Position numbers and translations under genes: made by a program. From Hyphomonadaceae bacterium (lineage in GTDB: Bacteria; Pseudomonadota; Alphaproteobacteria; Rhizobiales; Hyphomicrobiaceae), in assembly GCA_019747815.1 (NCBI GenBank), contig JAIEQJ010000060.1, forward strand, positions 1 to 64,000: 64,000 bases of DNA, written 5' to 3'. The notes beneath the pieces were generated by a model. It searched no databases and was not told where the DNA came from. It worked only from the letters and a program-made list of their open reading frames with translations. This document shows positions 51,818 to 60,674 of the stretch, one piece after another; within the stretch, counting starts at the first letter, position 1; each line of letters starts with the position of its first letter.

Positions 51818-52630
51818 TCACGCCTCGAATGTCAGCGCGAGCTTTGCCGCGGCCTGCTGCAGGCGGGGGACGAGTGTGACCGCCCGCTTCAGGTCGAGCC
51901 GGGCAACGGGCGCGTGGCAGGCAATGGCGGCGAACGCCCGCCCCTTGCGATCGCGGATCGGTACCGCCACGGCCACCAGCCCGGCGAGGAATTCCTCGTT
52001 GTCGGTGCTGAAGCCGCGCTTGGCGATGCGCTGCAGGTCTCTGCGCAGCACCTTGGCCTCGACGATGGTGCGGGGCGTGTAGGCGGTCAGCTCCAGGGTG
52101 TTGAGCACGCGCTCCCGCGTGGCCTTGGGCATGGACGACAGCAGAAGCTTGCCGCTGGCCGTGCAGTGCAGCGGCACGCGTGATCCCGGCTCCAGCGCGA
52201 CGCGCAGCGGCCAGCGGGTCTCGACGCGGTCGAGATAGAGCACCTCGGTGCCGACCAGGGTCGTCAAGTTGCAGGTTTCCTCGATGTCATCCACGACCTC
52301 GGTCAGGATCGTGCGGCGTGCGCTCATCGGTCCGCTGTTGCGCACGATATCGAGGCCGAGACGCATGAGGCGCATGCCGACGGCATAGCGGCGCGAGCCG
52401 CTGTCGCGCACCAGATAGCCCGCGGCCTCCAGGCGCTGGCAGAGCCGGAATGCGGTCGCCTGCGGGATGTCTTGCGTCGAGGCCAGCTCTTTCAAGGTTG
52501 TCGGGCGGCCTGTAGCGGCCACCGCCTCGATGAGGCCGATGGCGCGTGCCACGGCGGGCCGGCGGCGCTGGCCGGCTCGCAGGCGCTGATCTGCCAAGAC
52601 ATGCACTTTCTTGCCGGGCATTGCCTGCAT
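51818..52630 (-). CDS. IclR-family regulator, likely of isethionate catabolism
   Basis: A 270-residue IclR regulator. Helix-turn-helix: ARAIGLIEAVAATGRPTTLK then TAFRLCQRLEAAGYLVRD. The effector domain contains RVPLHCTASGKLLLSSM and FSTDNEEFLAGLVAVAVPIR. ATGs at 52630 and 52621 are both plausible; a TTG at 52726 is less so. It is divergent from the dehydrogenase-TRAP-xsc operon. In Cupriavidus an IclR regulator (IseR) accompanies isethionate genes, which supports the assignment. Confidence 0.87.
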   Translation of the reverse strand: MQAMPGKKVHVLADQRLRAGQRRRPAVARAIGLIEAVAATGRPTTLKELASTQDIPQATAFRLCQRLEAAGYLVRDSGSRRYAVGMRLMRLGLDIVRNSGPMSARRTILTEVVDDIEETCNLTTLVGTEVLYLDRVETRWPLRVALEPGSRVPLHCTASGKLLLSSMPKATRERVLNTLELTAYTPRTIVEAKVLRRDLQRIAKRGFSTDNEEFLAGLVAVAVPIRDRKGRAFAAIACHAPVARLDLKRAVTLVPRLQQAAAKLALTFEA

Positions 52631-52701
52631 CCTGCGAGGACGGTTCGTCGGATGATGGCCGATCCGTTCATGGGCCGCCAGCGTAGGTCTCAGTAATAAT
52701 T

Positions 52702-52710
52702 CGTTCAACG
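52702..52710. promoter_or_regulatory. Possible regulator site in the iclR/dehydrogenase gap
   Basis: CGTTCAACG, a nine-base palindrome flanked by ATT and GAAT, lies between the divergent iclR and dehydrogenase genes. Its role as an IclR operator is a guess. Confidence 0.25.
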
Positions 52711-52811
52711 GAATATTTTGTTTCAAATCAGTTTGACAGGCTCATGACCGTTATGTGCACAATCAAACGAGATCACCCCGAGAGTGATCGATCCGAGGAG
52801 TGAGCGCGCGA

Positions 52812-54446
52812 ATGGCTGAGCAGGAGGCAGACTTCGTCATCGTCGGGGGCGGCTCCGCCGGTTGCGTGCTTGCCAACCGCCTGTCCGCTGACGGCCGCCA
52901 TCGCGTCGTGCTCCTCGAAGCCGGGCCGCGCGATCTCAGTCCCTGGATTCATCTGCCGATCGGCTACGGCAAGACCATGTGGAACCGGAAGGTCAATTGG
53001 GCCTTCTACACCGAGCCTGATCCCAACATGGGCGGGCGCCGCATCTACTGGCCGCGCGGGCGGGTTCTGGGCGGCAGCAGCTCCATCAACGGCCTGATCG
53101 CCATCAGGGGGCAGGCGGAGGACTACGACCGCTGGGAGAGCCTGGGCAGCCCGGGCTGGGCCTGGAGCAACGTGCTGCCCTACTTCGTCAAGCTCGAGAG
53201 CAATCCAGAGCACGCACAGGATCAACTGCATGGAACGCAGGGTCCGGTGTCGATCAGCAGCATCGGCCGGCGCCATGAGCTGATCGAGGCCGTCATCGAG
53301 GCGAGTGCGCGCCTGGGTGTTCCGCGCACGCGCGATTTCAACGGCCGCACGCAGGAAGGCGTGGGCTACTATCAGTTGACGACCCGCAATGGGCTGCGCA
53401 TGAGCGCGGCCAAGGCCTACCTGGCGCCTGCGCGCAAGCGCGCGAACCTGTCGATCATCACGCAGGCACATGCGACCCGTGTGGACGTGAGCGGTCGGCG
53501 CGCCGTCGGCGTTCTCTATCGCAAGGGCGGCCGGGGGCACAGCATCGCTGCGCGCGCGGGCGTCATTCTGGCGGCCGGAGCCTTGCAATCGCCCCAGCTT
53601 TTGCTGCTGTCGGGCATTGGGCCTGCCCGGCATCTGCGCGAGCACGCAATTCCCGTGGTCGTCGACCGGCCCGCCGTCGGCGGCAATCTGCAGGATCACC
53701 TGCAAGTGCGCCTGATCTACCGGTGCAGCAAACCCATCACCACCAACGATCAGCTCAACTCGCTCTTCGGCCGCTTGCGCATCGGGGCGGAGTGGCTGCT
53801 GCGCAGGAGCGGACCTCTGGCCGTCGGCATCAACCAGGGCGGCTTGTTCACGCGCGTATTGCCCGAGAGCACCACGCCCGACATCCAGTTCCACATCGCC
53901 ACGCTCAGCGCGGACATGGCCGGGGCCAAGCCGCACCCTTTTTCCGGCTTCACCTTGTCGGTCTGCCAGCTCCGGCCGACGAGCCGCGGATCGGTGACGC
54001 TCGCCTCGAGAGATCCGCTGGCGCCGCCGCGCATGGTCGCAAATTACCTGGCGACGGACACCGATCGGCGTTGCGTCACCGCCGCCATCGGGTTCGCACG
54101 CCAGCTTGCCGCCACTGAGCCCCTGCGGGGGTATGTCGAGGCGGAAGTGCTGCCGGGCCCCGAGGCCGTTGGCGACGCCGATCTGTTGCAGTTCGCAAGA
54201 CAGCACGGGGCAACCATCTTCCACCCCTCCGGCACCTGCCGCATGGGGTCGGACCCGGATGCGGTGGTTGATTCGCGGCTGCGCGTGCGCGGCGTCGACC
54301 GTCTTTGGGTCGCCGACTGCTCGATCATGCCGACGCTGGTGTCGGGCAACACCAATTTGCCCGCCATCATGATCGGCGAGAAAGCATCCGACATGATCAT
54401 GGAAGACAGCAGGTCAACCGCGCGGACACTGCAAAGCGCGGCGTGA
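52812..54446 (+). CDS. GMC-family dehydrogenase, probable isethionate dehydrogenase
   Basis: A 544-residue FAD-dependent alcohol dehydrogenase. The dinucleotide fold is VIVGGGSAGCVLANRLSADG. GMC signatures are PRGRVLGGSSSINGLIAIRG and AGALQSPQLLLLSGIGPA. The active site lies in TIFHPSGTCRMGSDPDAVVD and SGNTNLPAIMIGEKASD. GAGGAG precedes ATG 52812. General family members oxidise choline or other alcohols; the downstream TRAP genes and xsc point to isethionate to sulfoacetaldehyde, as with IseJ. Substrate is inferred from context. Confidence 0.88.
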   Translation: MAEQEADFVIVGGGSAGCVLANRLSADGRHRVVLLEAGPRDLSPWIHLPIGYGKTMWNRKVNWAFYTEPDPNMGGRRIYWPRGRVLGGSSSINGLIAIRGQAEDYDRWESLGSPGWAWSNVLPYFVKLESNPEHAQDQLHGTQGPVSISSIGRRHELIEAVIEASARLGVPRTRDFNGRTQEGVGYYQLTTRNGLRMSAAKAYLAPARKRANLSIITQAHATRVDVSGRRAVGVLYRKGGRGHSIAARAGVILAAGALQSPQLLLLSGIGPARHLREHAIPVVVDRPAVGGNLQDHLQVRLIYRCSKPITTNDQLNSLFGRLRIGAEWLLRRSGPLAVGINQGGLFTRVLPESTTPDIQFHIATLSADMAGAKPHPFSGFTLSVCQLRPTSRGSVTLASRDPLAPPRMVANYLATDTDRRCVTAAIGFARQLAATEPLRGYVEAEVLPGPEAVGDADLLQFARQHGATIFHPSGTCRMGSDPDAVVDSRLRVRGVDRLWVADCSIMPTLVSGNTNLPAIMIGEKASDMIMEDSRSTARTLQSAA

Positions 54447-54529
54447 CGCCAACGTCAGCGGGCGAGGCGGCGGGTTGCAAAACCGCCGACTCGGTCGCCA
54501 ACTCGGAACTGATAGGAGAGGAGACGCAT

Positions 54530-55627
54530 ATGCTTGCAAGATTGGTGAAATCGCTCGCGCTCGGTGCGGTTGCGATCTGTTTCGCGACGTCGGCATGGGC
54601 CCAGCAGCAGAAGATCCGCATGCAGTCGGCGGTGCCCTCGGCCAGCATCTATTTCGAGCTTCTGAAACGCTACGCTGATCGCGTGGACAAGATGTCGGGC
54701 GGAAAGATCAAGATCGAGGTTCTGCCCGACGGCGCCATCGTTCCGGCCTTCGAGATTCTCGATGCCGTCGACAAAGGTATTGTCGAGGCTGGCTATGCCT
54801 GGACCCACTATTGGTCGGGCAAGCATCCCGCTGCCGGACTTTTCTCCAATCCGATGGCGGGAGCGGGTGCGGGTCTCGATCAGCTCTCCCACGTCGCGTG
54901 GCTCTACGAGGGCGGCGGCAACAAGCTGCTGAATAAGCTTTACGCCGACGTGCTGAAGGTCAACATCGTGGCGCATATGGTTCAGCCGATGGGGCCCGAT
55001 CCGCTCGGCTGGTTCAAGCGGCCGATCAAGGATGTCGCCGACTTCAAGACCATGAAGTATCGCTCGCCGCCTGGCATCACGGGTGAGATCTTCAAGGAGA
55101 TGGGGGTCGCGGCCGTGGCCATGCCTGGCGGTGAAATCGTTCCCGCCGCCCAGCGCGGCACGATCGACGCGGCCGAGTGGATCGGTCCGGCCGACGACCG
55201 CAATCTCGGCCTGCATACGGTCTGGAAGAACTACTACCTGCAGGGTCTCCACCAGTCGACCGACGTCGGGGAGATTCTTTGGAACAAGAACTGGTACAAC
55301 AAGCTCTCGCCCGAGCATAAGGCGATCCTCGAAGCCGCATCGATGGCCTCGATCGGCGAGACCTACACCTTCAACGTCTGGCGCAACGCGCAGGCGATCG
55401 TCGAGCTGCGCGAAAAGCACGGCGTCCAGGTTATGGACACACCAAAGGATTTCTTCCCGGCCTTCGTGAAGGCGACCAATACGGTTCTGGACCGCTACGC
55501 CGCGAAGGATGCGTTCTTCAAGGAGGTGCTCGACAGCCAGCGCGCGTTCGCAACGACGGTCGTGCCGTACTGGACGAAGATCATCGATCTCTACTCGGAG
55601 CTCGGCAACGCGGCACTGAAGAAGTGA
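54530..55627 (+). CDS. TRAP receptor protein, probable isethionate uptake
   Basis: A 365-residue periplasmic DctP-type protein with a Sec signal ending in FATSAWAQQ. Landmarks are RMQSAVPSASIYFELLKRYA, KIKIEVLPDGAIVPAFEILD and the ligand-Arg stretch ADFKTMKYRSPPGITGEIF. GGAGAGGAG lies before the ATG at 54530. It starts 84 bases after the dehydrogenase stop. Ligand inferred from xsc downstream. Confidence 0.9.
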   Translation: MLARLVKSLALGAVAICFATSAWAQQQKIRMQSAVPSASIYFELLKRYADRVDKMSGGKIKIEVLPDGAIVPAFEILDAVDKGIVEAGYAWTHYWSGKHPAAGLFSNPMAGAGAGLDQLSHVAWLYEGGGNKLLNKLYADVLKVNIVAHMVQPMGPDPLGWFKRPIKDVADFKTMKYRSPPGITGEIFKEMGVAAVAMPGGEIVPAAQRGTIDAAEWIGPADDRNLGLHTVWKNYYLQGLHQSTDVGEILWNKNWYNKLSPEHKAILEAASMASIGETYTFNVWRNAQAIVELREKHGVQVMDTPKDFFPAFVKATNTVLDRYAAKDAFFKEVLDSQRAFATTVVPYWTKIIDLYSELGNAALKK

Positions 55628-55647
55628 TCCGAGTTGCAACCGACCTG

Positions 55648-55679
55648 CGCGCCGGGCACCATTTCTGGTGCCCGGCGCG
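55648..55679 (+). promoter_or_regulatory. Stem-loop between TRAP receptor and permease genes
   Basis: CGCGCCGGGCACCA (55648-55661) pairs perfectly with TGGTGCCCGGCGCG (55666-55679) around TTTC, a 14-bp GC-rich hairpin 20 bases after the receptor stop. It has no U-tract. It mirrors the stem-loop at 36146-36182. Confidence 0.75.
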
Positions 55680-55724
55680 TACCGCGGTGCACAGGTCAGA
55701 TGGGCGACGGGGTGGGAGGAGCGC

Positions 55725-56309
55725 ATGACGGATCGCAGCGAGCCGGCGCTTGCGCGCCTGGTTCATATCCTCGACAAGGCGGCGCTTTGGTCGGGCTGGC
55801 TGGTGAGCTGGCTCATCATTCCGATGGTTCTGGCATTGGTGTACGAGGTCGTGGCGCGCTACTTCTTCAATGCGCCGACCGTGTGGGCCTATGACGTCAC
55901 GTTCATCACCTACGGCACGTTCTTCATGCTGGGGTCGGCCTACGCGCTGCAGCGGGGCGGTCACATCCGCACCGACAGCTACTATGCCCAGTGGTCGCCC
56001 AGCACCCAGGGCATGGTCGATACCATCTGCTACCTCTTCTTCTTCTTTCCGCCGCTCCTCATTTTCCTCTCCGTGACCTGGGATTTCTTCTGGATCTCCT
56101 ATCTGCGCGACGAGCGCAGCGTCACATCGCCCTGGCTGCCGCGCATCTGGCCGCTCAAGGCCGTGATGCCCGCGACGTGCGCGCTGCTCCTCATTCAGGG
56201 CGCGGCCGAGCTCATTCGCTCCGTTCATGCGTGGCGAACCGGCGTGTGGATCGCGCGCTTCAACCCGACCTCTGCGAGCGACCGCCAGGAAGAGAGGCCC
56301 AGTGTCTAA
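55725..56309 (+). CDS. TRAP small permease (DctQ), isethionate module
   Basis: A 194-residue inner-membrane protein with four hydrophobic segments and the family stretch YEVVARYFFNAPTVWAYDVT and ALQRGGHIRTDSYYAQW. GGTGGGAGGAG precedes ATG 55725. Its 3-prime end overlaps the GTG start of the large permease by eight bases. Confidence 0.9.
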   Translation: MTDRSEPALARLVHILDKAALWSGWLVSWLIIPMVLALVYEVVARYFFNAPTVWAYDVTFITYGTFFMLGSAYALQRGGHIRTDSYYAQWSPSTQGMVDTICYLFFFFPPLLIFLSVTWDFFWISYLRDERSVTSPWLPRIWPLKAVMPATCALLLIQGAAELIRSVHAWRTGVWIARFNPTSASDRQEERPSV

Positions 56310-57615
56310 CGAGGTTCTTGGGCTGGTATCCCTGGTCATTCTGTTCAGCGCCATTTTTATCGGCTTCCCGATCGCATTCACGCTGATTGCGGTGGCCCTC
56401 GGAGTGGGCTGGTTTGCGCTCGGCCCGGTCGCCATCCATCTCATGACGCTGCAGTTCTTCGCAGTGATGAAGGAGACCTCGCTGGCGTCGGTGCCCTTCT
56501 TCCTGTTCATGGGCTATCTGCTCGAGCAGTCGGGCCTGATGGAGAAGCTCTTTCGCGGCGTGCAGCAGTTGCTGGCGAATGTGAAAGGCTCGCTCTACCT
56601 CGCCGTCCTGATCACGGCCACGATCTTCGCGGCCGCGACCGGAATTGTCGGCTCATCCGTGACGCTGCTCGGTGTCATGGCGGCGCCGTCCATGATCCGC
56701 TCCGGCTACGACGTGCGCATGTCGGCGGGCGCCATCACGGCCGGCGGCACGCTCGGCATCCTGATCCCGCCGTCGGTGATGCTGATCGTGATGGGGCCGG
56801 TGGTCGGCGTGCCGGCCACCGAGCTGTTCATGGCGGCGGTGCTGCCGGGCCTGATGCTGTCGGCACTCTACATCACCTACTGCCTTGCCCGCTGCTACTG
56901 GAACCCAGCGCTCGGCCCGCCCTTGCCGCCGGAGGAGCGTCCCGAGAGCAAGTGGGAGGTCGTCAAGGAGCTGTCGGTCGGTGTCATCCCGGTCGTTGTC
57001 GTGATCCTGGCAACGCTCGGTGTGATCCTTGCAGGCATTGCAACGCCGACGGACGCGGGTGCCGTCGGCGCGTTCGTGGTCTTTCTGCTGACGCTGGTCA
57101 CGCGAACCATGACCTGGCCGAAGCTCAAGCGGGCGATGTATGCAACGCTTGAAGTGTCGTGCATGATCCTTCTGCTCGTTGCGGCCTCCAACTACTTCGG
57201 TGCCGTATTCGCGCGTCTGGGCACCGCGAGCATGATTGCGGAATGGCTGGTGAGCCTGCCCTTCCCGCCCATGGTGATGCTCATTCTGATCCTGGCACTC
57301 ATCTTCGTACTCGGCTGGCCGCTCGAGTGGGTGCCGATCGTTCTCATCGTCGTGCCGATCATGCTGCCGCTGGTTCAGCAGCTCGGCATCGATCTCGTCT
57401 GGTTCTGCACGCTGGTGGCGGTGTGCCTGCAGACAGCATGGCTGTCGCCGCCCGTCGCACTGTCGGCGTACTTCCTCAAAGGAGTGGTGCCGGAGTGGGA
57501 GCTGAGCGACATCTACAGGGGCATGGTACAGTTCATGGTGCTTCAGCTCTTCGGACTGGGGCTGCTGCTGCTGTTCCCTGAGATTGCCCTGTGGCTGCCG
57601 CGAGTGCTGAAGTAG
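56302..57615 (+). CDS. TRAP large permease (DctM), isethionate module
   Basis: A 437-residue inner-membrane transporter with about twelve hydrophobic segments. Signatures are SVPFFLFMGYLLEQSGLMEK, ATGIVGSSVTLLGVMAAPSM and GAITAGGTLGILIPPSVMLI. A GTG at 56302, with AGAGAGG just upstream, overlaps dctQ; downstream ATGs would lose the first membrane segment. Confidence 0.92.
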   Translation: MSNEVLGLVSLVILFSAIFIGFPIAFTLIAVALGVGWFALGPVAIHLMTLQFFAVMKETSLASVPFFLFMGYLLEQSGLMEKLFRGVQQLLANVKGSLYLAVLITATIFAAATGIVGSSVTLLGVMAAPSMIRSGYDVRMSAGAITAGGTLGILIPPSVMLIVMGPVVGVPATELFMAAVLPGLMLSALYITYCLARCYWNPALGPPLPPEERPESKWEVVKELSVGVIPVVVVILATLGVILAGIATPTDAGAVGAFVVFLLTLVTRTMTWPKLKRAMYATLEVSCMILLLVAASNYFGAVFARLGTASMIAEWLVSLPFPPMVMLILILALIFVLGWPLEWVPIVLIVVPIMLPLVQQLGIDLVWFCTLVAVCLQTAWLSPPVALSAYFLKGVVPEWELSDIYRGMVQFMVLQLFGLGLLLLFPEIALWLPRVLK

Positions 57616-57662
57616 ACACGGCGCGAACCGAAGACCGAAGCGATACACTGGAAGGTTTGCAC

Positions 57663-59438
57663 ATGAAAATGACGACGGAAGAAGCCTTCGTGAAGGTGCT
57701 GCAGATGCACGGCATCGAGCACGCCTTCGGCATCATCGGCTCGGCCTTCATGCCGATCTCCGACCTGTTCCCGAACGCCGGCATCACGTTCTGGGACGTG
57801 GCGCACGAGACCAACGGCGGCCTGATCTGCGACGGCTACACGCGCTCGACCGGCAAGATCGCCATGGCCATCGCCCAGAACGGACCGGGCGTCACGGGCT
57901 TCGTCACCGCCATCAAGACCGCCTACTGGAACCACACGCCCATGCTGCTGGTGACGCCGCAGGCGGCCAACCGCACGATCGGCCAGGGCGGATTCCAGGA
58001 GGTGGAGCAGATGGCGCTGTTCCGCGACATGGTCTGCTACCAGGAGGAGGTGCGCGACCCCGTGCGCGTGGCCGAGGTGCTGAACCGCGTCATCTCCAAG
58101 GCCAAGCGCCTTTCGGCGCCCGCGCAGATCAACATCCCGCGCGATTTCTGGACGCAGGTGATCGACATCGCCCTGCCGGCGATCGTCGAGTTCGAGCGGC
58201 CGGCCGGCGGCGCCAGGGCCGTTGCCGAGGCAGCCAAGCTGCTGTCGGAAGCCAAATTCCCCGTCATCCTATCCGGAGCCGGCGTCGTCATCGGCCACGC
58301 CATTCCCGAATGCGTCGCTCTTGCCGAGCGGCTCGATGCGCCCGTGTGCTCCAACTACCAGCACAACGACAGCTTCCCGGGCAGCCACCGCCTCGCCTGC
58401 GGCCCCCTGGGCTACAATGGCTCGAAGGCGGCGATGGAGCTGATCGCCAAAGCCGACGTCGTGCTGGCGCTCGGCACGCGCTTGAACCCGTTCTCGACCC
58501 TGCCGGGCTACGGCATCGACTACTGGCCGAAGACGGCGAAGATCATCCAGGTGGACATCAACGCCGATCGCATCGGGCTCACCAAGCCCGTCACCGTCGG
58601 CATCTGCGGCGATGCCAAGCTCGTCGCCAGGCAGCTCCTGGCGCAGCTCGCTCCCTCGGCCGGCAATGCCGGACGTGAGGAGAGGAAGGCACTCATCCAC
58701 ACGACCAAGTCGGCGTGGCTGCAGAAGCTCTCCAGCATGGACCACGAGGACGACGATCCGGGCACGACCTGGAATGCGGAGGCGCGCAAGCGCGACGCCG
58801 AGCGCATGTCGCCGCGCCAGGCGTGGCGCGCCATCCAGGCCGGCCTGCCGAAGGAGGCGATCATCTCCAGCGACATCGGCAACAACTGTGCCATCGGCAA
58901 CGCCTACCCCACCTTCGAGCAGGGCCGAAAGTATCTGGCGCCGGGCCTGTTCGGTCCGTGCGGCTACGGCTTTCCTTCCATCATCGGCGCCAAGATCGGC
59001 AATCCGAGGACCCCGGTCGTCGGATTTGCCGGCGACGGCGCCTTCGGCATCTCCATGAGCGAGATGAGCTCGATCGGGCGCAAGGAATGGCCCGCGATCA
59101 CCATGCTCATCTTCCGCAACTACCAGTGGGGCGCGGAGAAGCGCAACACGACGCTCTGGTACGACAACAACTTCGTCGGCACCGAGCTCGATCCCAACCT
59201 CAGCTACGCCAAGGTGGCCGAGGGCTGCGGCCTGAAGGGCGTGACCGTCCAAACGCAGGCCGCGCTGACGGCCGCGCTCAAGGAGGCGTGCGAGGCGCAG
59301 AGCAGGGGCGTGACGACCTTCATTGAGGTGATCCTCAACCAGGAGCTCGGCGAGCCCTTCCGTCGCGATGCGATGAAGAAGCCGGTGGTGGTGGCCGGCA
59401 TCAGGCGCGAGGACATGCGGCCGCAGGTGATCGAGTGA
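57663..59438 (+). CDS. xsc: Sulfoacetaldehyde acetyltransferase
   Basis: A 591-residue thiamine-diphosphate enzyme that turns sulfoacetaldehyde and phosphate into acetyl phosphate and sulfite. Cofactor features are the catalytic Glu in DVAHETNGGLICDGYTRSTG and the ThDP motif GDGAFGISMSEMSSIGRKEW ending near RNYQWG. Length and the segment FQEVEQMALFRDMVCYQEEV match Xsc rather than acetolactate synthase. GGAAGG precedes the ATG. It lies 47 bases after the TRAP genes and 40 before pta, as expected for a C2-sulfonate degradation operon. Confidence 0.93.
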   Translation: MKMTTEEAFVKVLQMHGIEHAFGIIGSAFMPISDLFPNAGITFWDVAHETNGGLICDGYTRSTGKIAMAIAQNGPGVTGFVTAIKTAYWNHTPMLLVTPQAANRTIGQGGFQEVEQMALFRDMVCYQEEVRDPVRVAEVLNRVISKAKRLSAPAQINIPRDFWTQVIDIALPAIVEFERPAGGARAVAEAAKLLSEAKFPVILSGAGVVIGHAIPECVALAERLDAPVCSNYQHNDSFPGSHRLACGPLGYNGSKAAMELIAKADVVLALGTRLNPFSTLPGYGIDYWPKTAKIIQVDINADRIGLTKPVTVGICGDAKLVARQLLAQLAPSAGNAGREERKALIHTTKSAWLQKLSSMDHEDDDPGTTWNAEARKRDAERMSPRQAWRAIQAGLPKEAIISSDIGNNCAIGNAYPTFEQGRKYLAPGLFGPCGYGFPSIIGAKIGNPRTPVVGFAGDGAFGISMSEMSSIGRKEWPAITMLIFRNYQWGAEKRNTTLWYDNNFVGTELDPNLSYAKVAEGCGLKGVTVQTQAALTAALKEACEAQSRGVTTFIEVILNQELGEPFRRDAMKKPVVVAGIRREDMRPQVIE

Positions 59439-59478
59439 CGGGCGCGAAGATGGCCAGGACGCGGGCGCGCGTGAGATA

Positions 59479-60414
59479 ATGCCCGAGCATCCCCACCTCG
59501 ATCGCATCATCGCCGAGGCCTGCCAGCTCGGCCCCGTGCGTGTGGCCGTGACCTATCCCTGCAGCACCAGCGCGATCGAGGCGGCCATGACGGCCAGCCG
59601 GCTCGGCCTGATCGAGCCGGTGCTGGTCGGCCCGCGCGCGCGGATCGAGGCCATCGCGCGGGAGAAAGCGATCGATCTGGCGGCGGCGGAGCTCATCGAG
59701 ACCGGCGAGGACCCTGCCGAGGCGGCCATCGCGTCCGTTGCCCTCTGTCGCGAGGGCAGGGCGCATTTGATCATGAAGGGCAGCCTGCACTCGGATGAGC
59801 TGCTGGCGGCCGTGGTCGGCCGGGACGGGGGCTTGCGCACCAGCCGGCGCACCAGCCATGCCTTCGTCTTCGATCTGCCGCACTACCCCAAGCCGCTGCT
59901 GATGGCCGACTGCGTCGTCAACATCAGCCCCGGCCTGATCGACAAGCGCGACATCACGCAGAACGCGATCGAGCTTGCCCACTCGCTCGGCATCGCGCGG
60001 CCCTATGTCGGCATCCTGTCCGCGGTCGAGACCATCAATCCCGCCATTCCCGGCACCGTGGAGGCCGCGGCGCTGAGCAAGATGGCGCAGCGCGGCCAGA
60101 TCACGGGCGCCATCGTCGACGGGCCGCTGGCGTTCGATATCGCCATCTCCATCGAAGCCGCGCGCATCAAGGGCATCGAGCTGCCGAGCGCCGAGCGTCC
60201 CGACATTCTCATCGTGCCCAACCTGGAAGCGGGCAACATCCTCTACAAGCAGCTCGTCTATCTGGCGAAGGCCGAATGTGCCGGCATCGTGCTGGGCACG
60301 ACCGTGCCCATCATTCTGACCAGCCGCGCCGATTCCGAGAAATGCCGCGTCGCATCCTGTGCGCTGGCCGTGCTGCACGCGCGCCACAGGAGCCCGTCCA
60401 GACGGACGGCGTGA
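59479..60414 (+). CDS. pta: Phosphate acetyltransferase
   Basis: A 311-residue PTA/PTB-family enzyme converting acetyl phosphate and CoA to acetyl-CoA. Core segments are LIMKGSLHSDELLAAVVGRD, FDLPHYPKPLLMADCVVNIS, ITGAIVDGPLAFDIAISIEA and RPDILIVPNLEAGNILYKQL. Its place after xsc indicates that it salvages the acetyl phosphate made from sulfoacetaldehyde. Confidence 0.92.
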   Translation: MPEHPHLDRIIAEACQLGPVRVAVTYPCSTSAIEAAMTASRLGLIEPVLVGPRARIEAIAREKAIDLAAAELIETGEDPAEAAIASVALCREGRAHLIMKGSLHSDELLAAVVGRDGGLRTSRRTSHAFVFDLPHYPKPLLMADCVVNISPGLIDKRDITQNAIELAHSLGIARPYVGILSAVETINPAIPGTVEAAALSKMAQRGQITGAIVDGPLAFDIAISIEAARIKGIELPSAERPDILIVPNLEAGNILYKQLVYLAKAECAGIVLGTTVPIILTSRADSEKCRVASCALAVLHARHRSPSRRTA

Positions 60415-60674
60415 GCCGGTCCGCCGGTTGGTCCGCGCGGACAGGCATGAGGCTAGGCCTTCAGCAGCTCCTCCAGGCGGTCCCAGGTCTCGACGGCGCC
60501 ACCTTCGGCGCCTGCCCGGCATGGAGAGGCGGCCCTGGCAGGTGTGGCGCTTCAGCATCTGTTCGAGGGCCGTTCGTACCGGCGGTGGGCCGTCTTGGCC
60601 TTCCCCCGCAAAACCATCAGATGGTACGAATGGGTGAAGGGATGTCTTGTCCGGTTCCGGGGGCAGTGCGTACC

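Noticed and set aside
54530-60414. Taurine degradation cluster
   Set aside because: xsc and a TRAP transporter also occur in taurine clusters, but no taurine-pyruvate transaminase or taurine dehydrogenase gene is present, and a GMC alcohol dehydrogenase is.
60415-60674. Possible gene remnant on the minus strand (ending in VETWDRLEELLKA)
   Set aside because: Only about 35 codons lie between stops, with no family match; too short to support.
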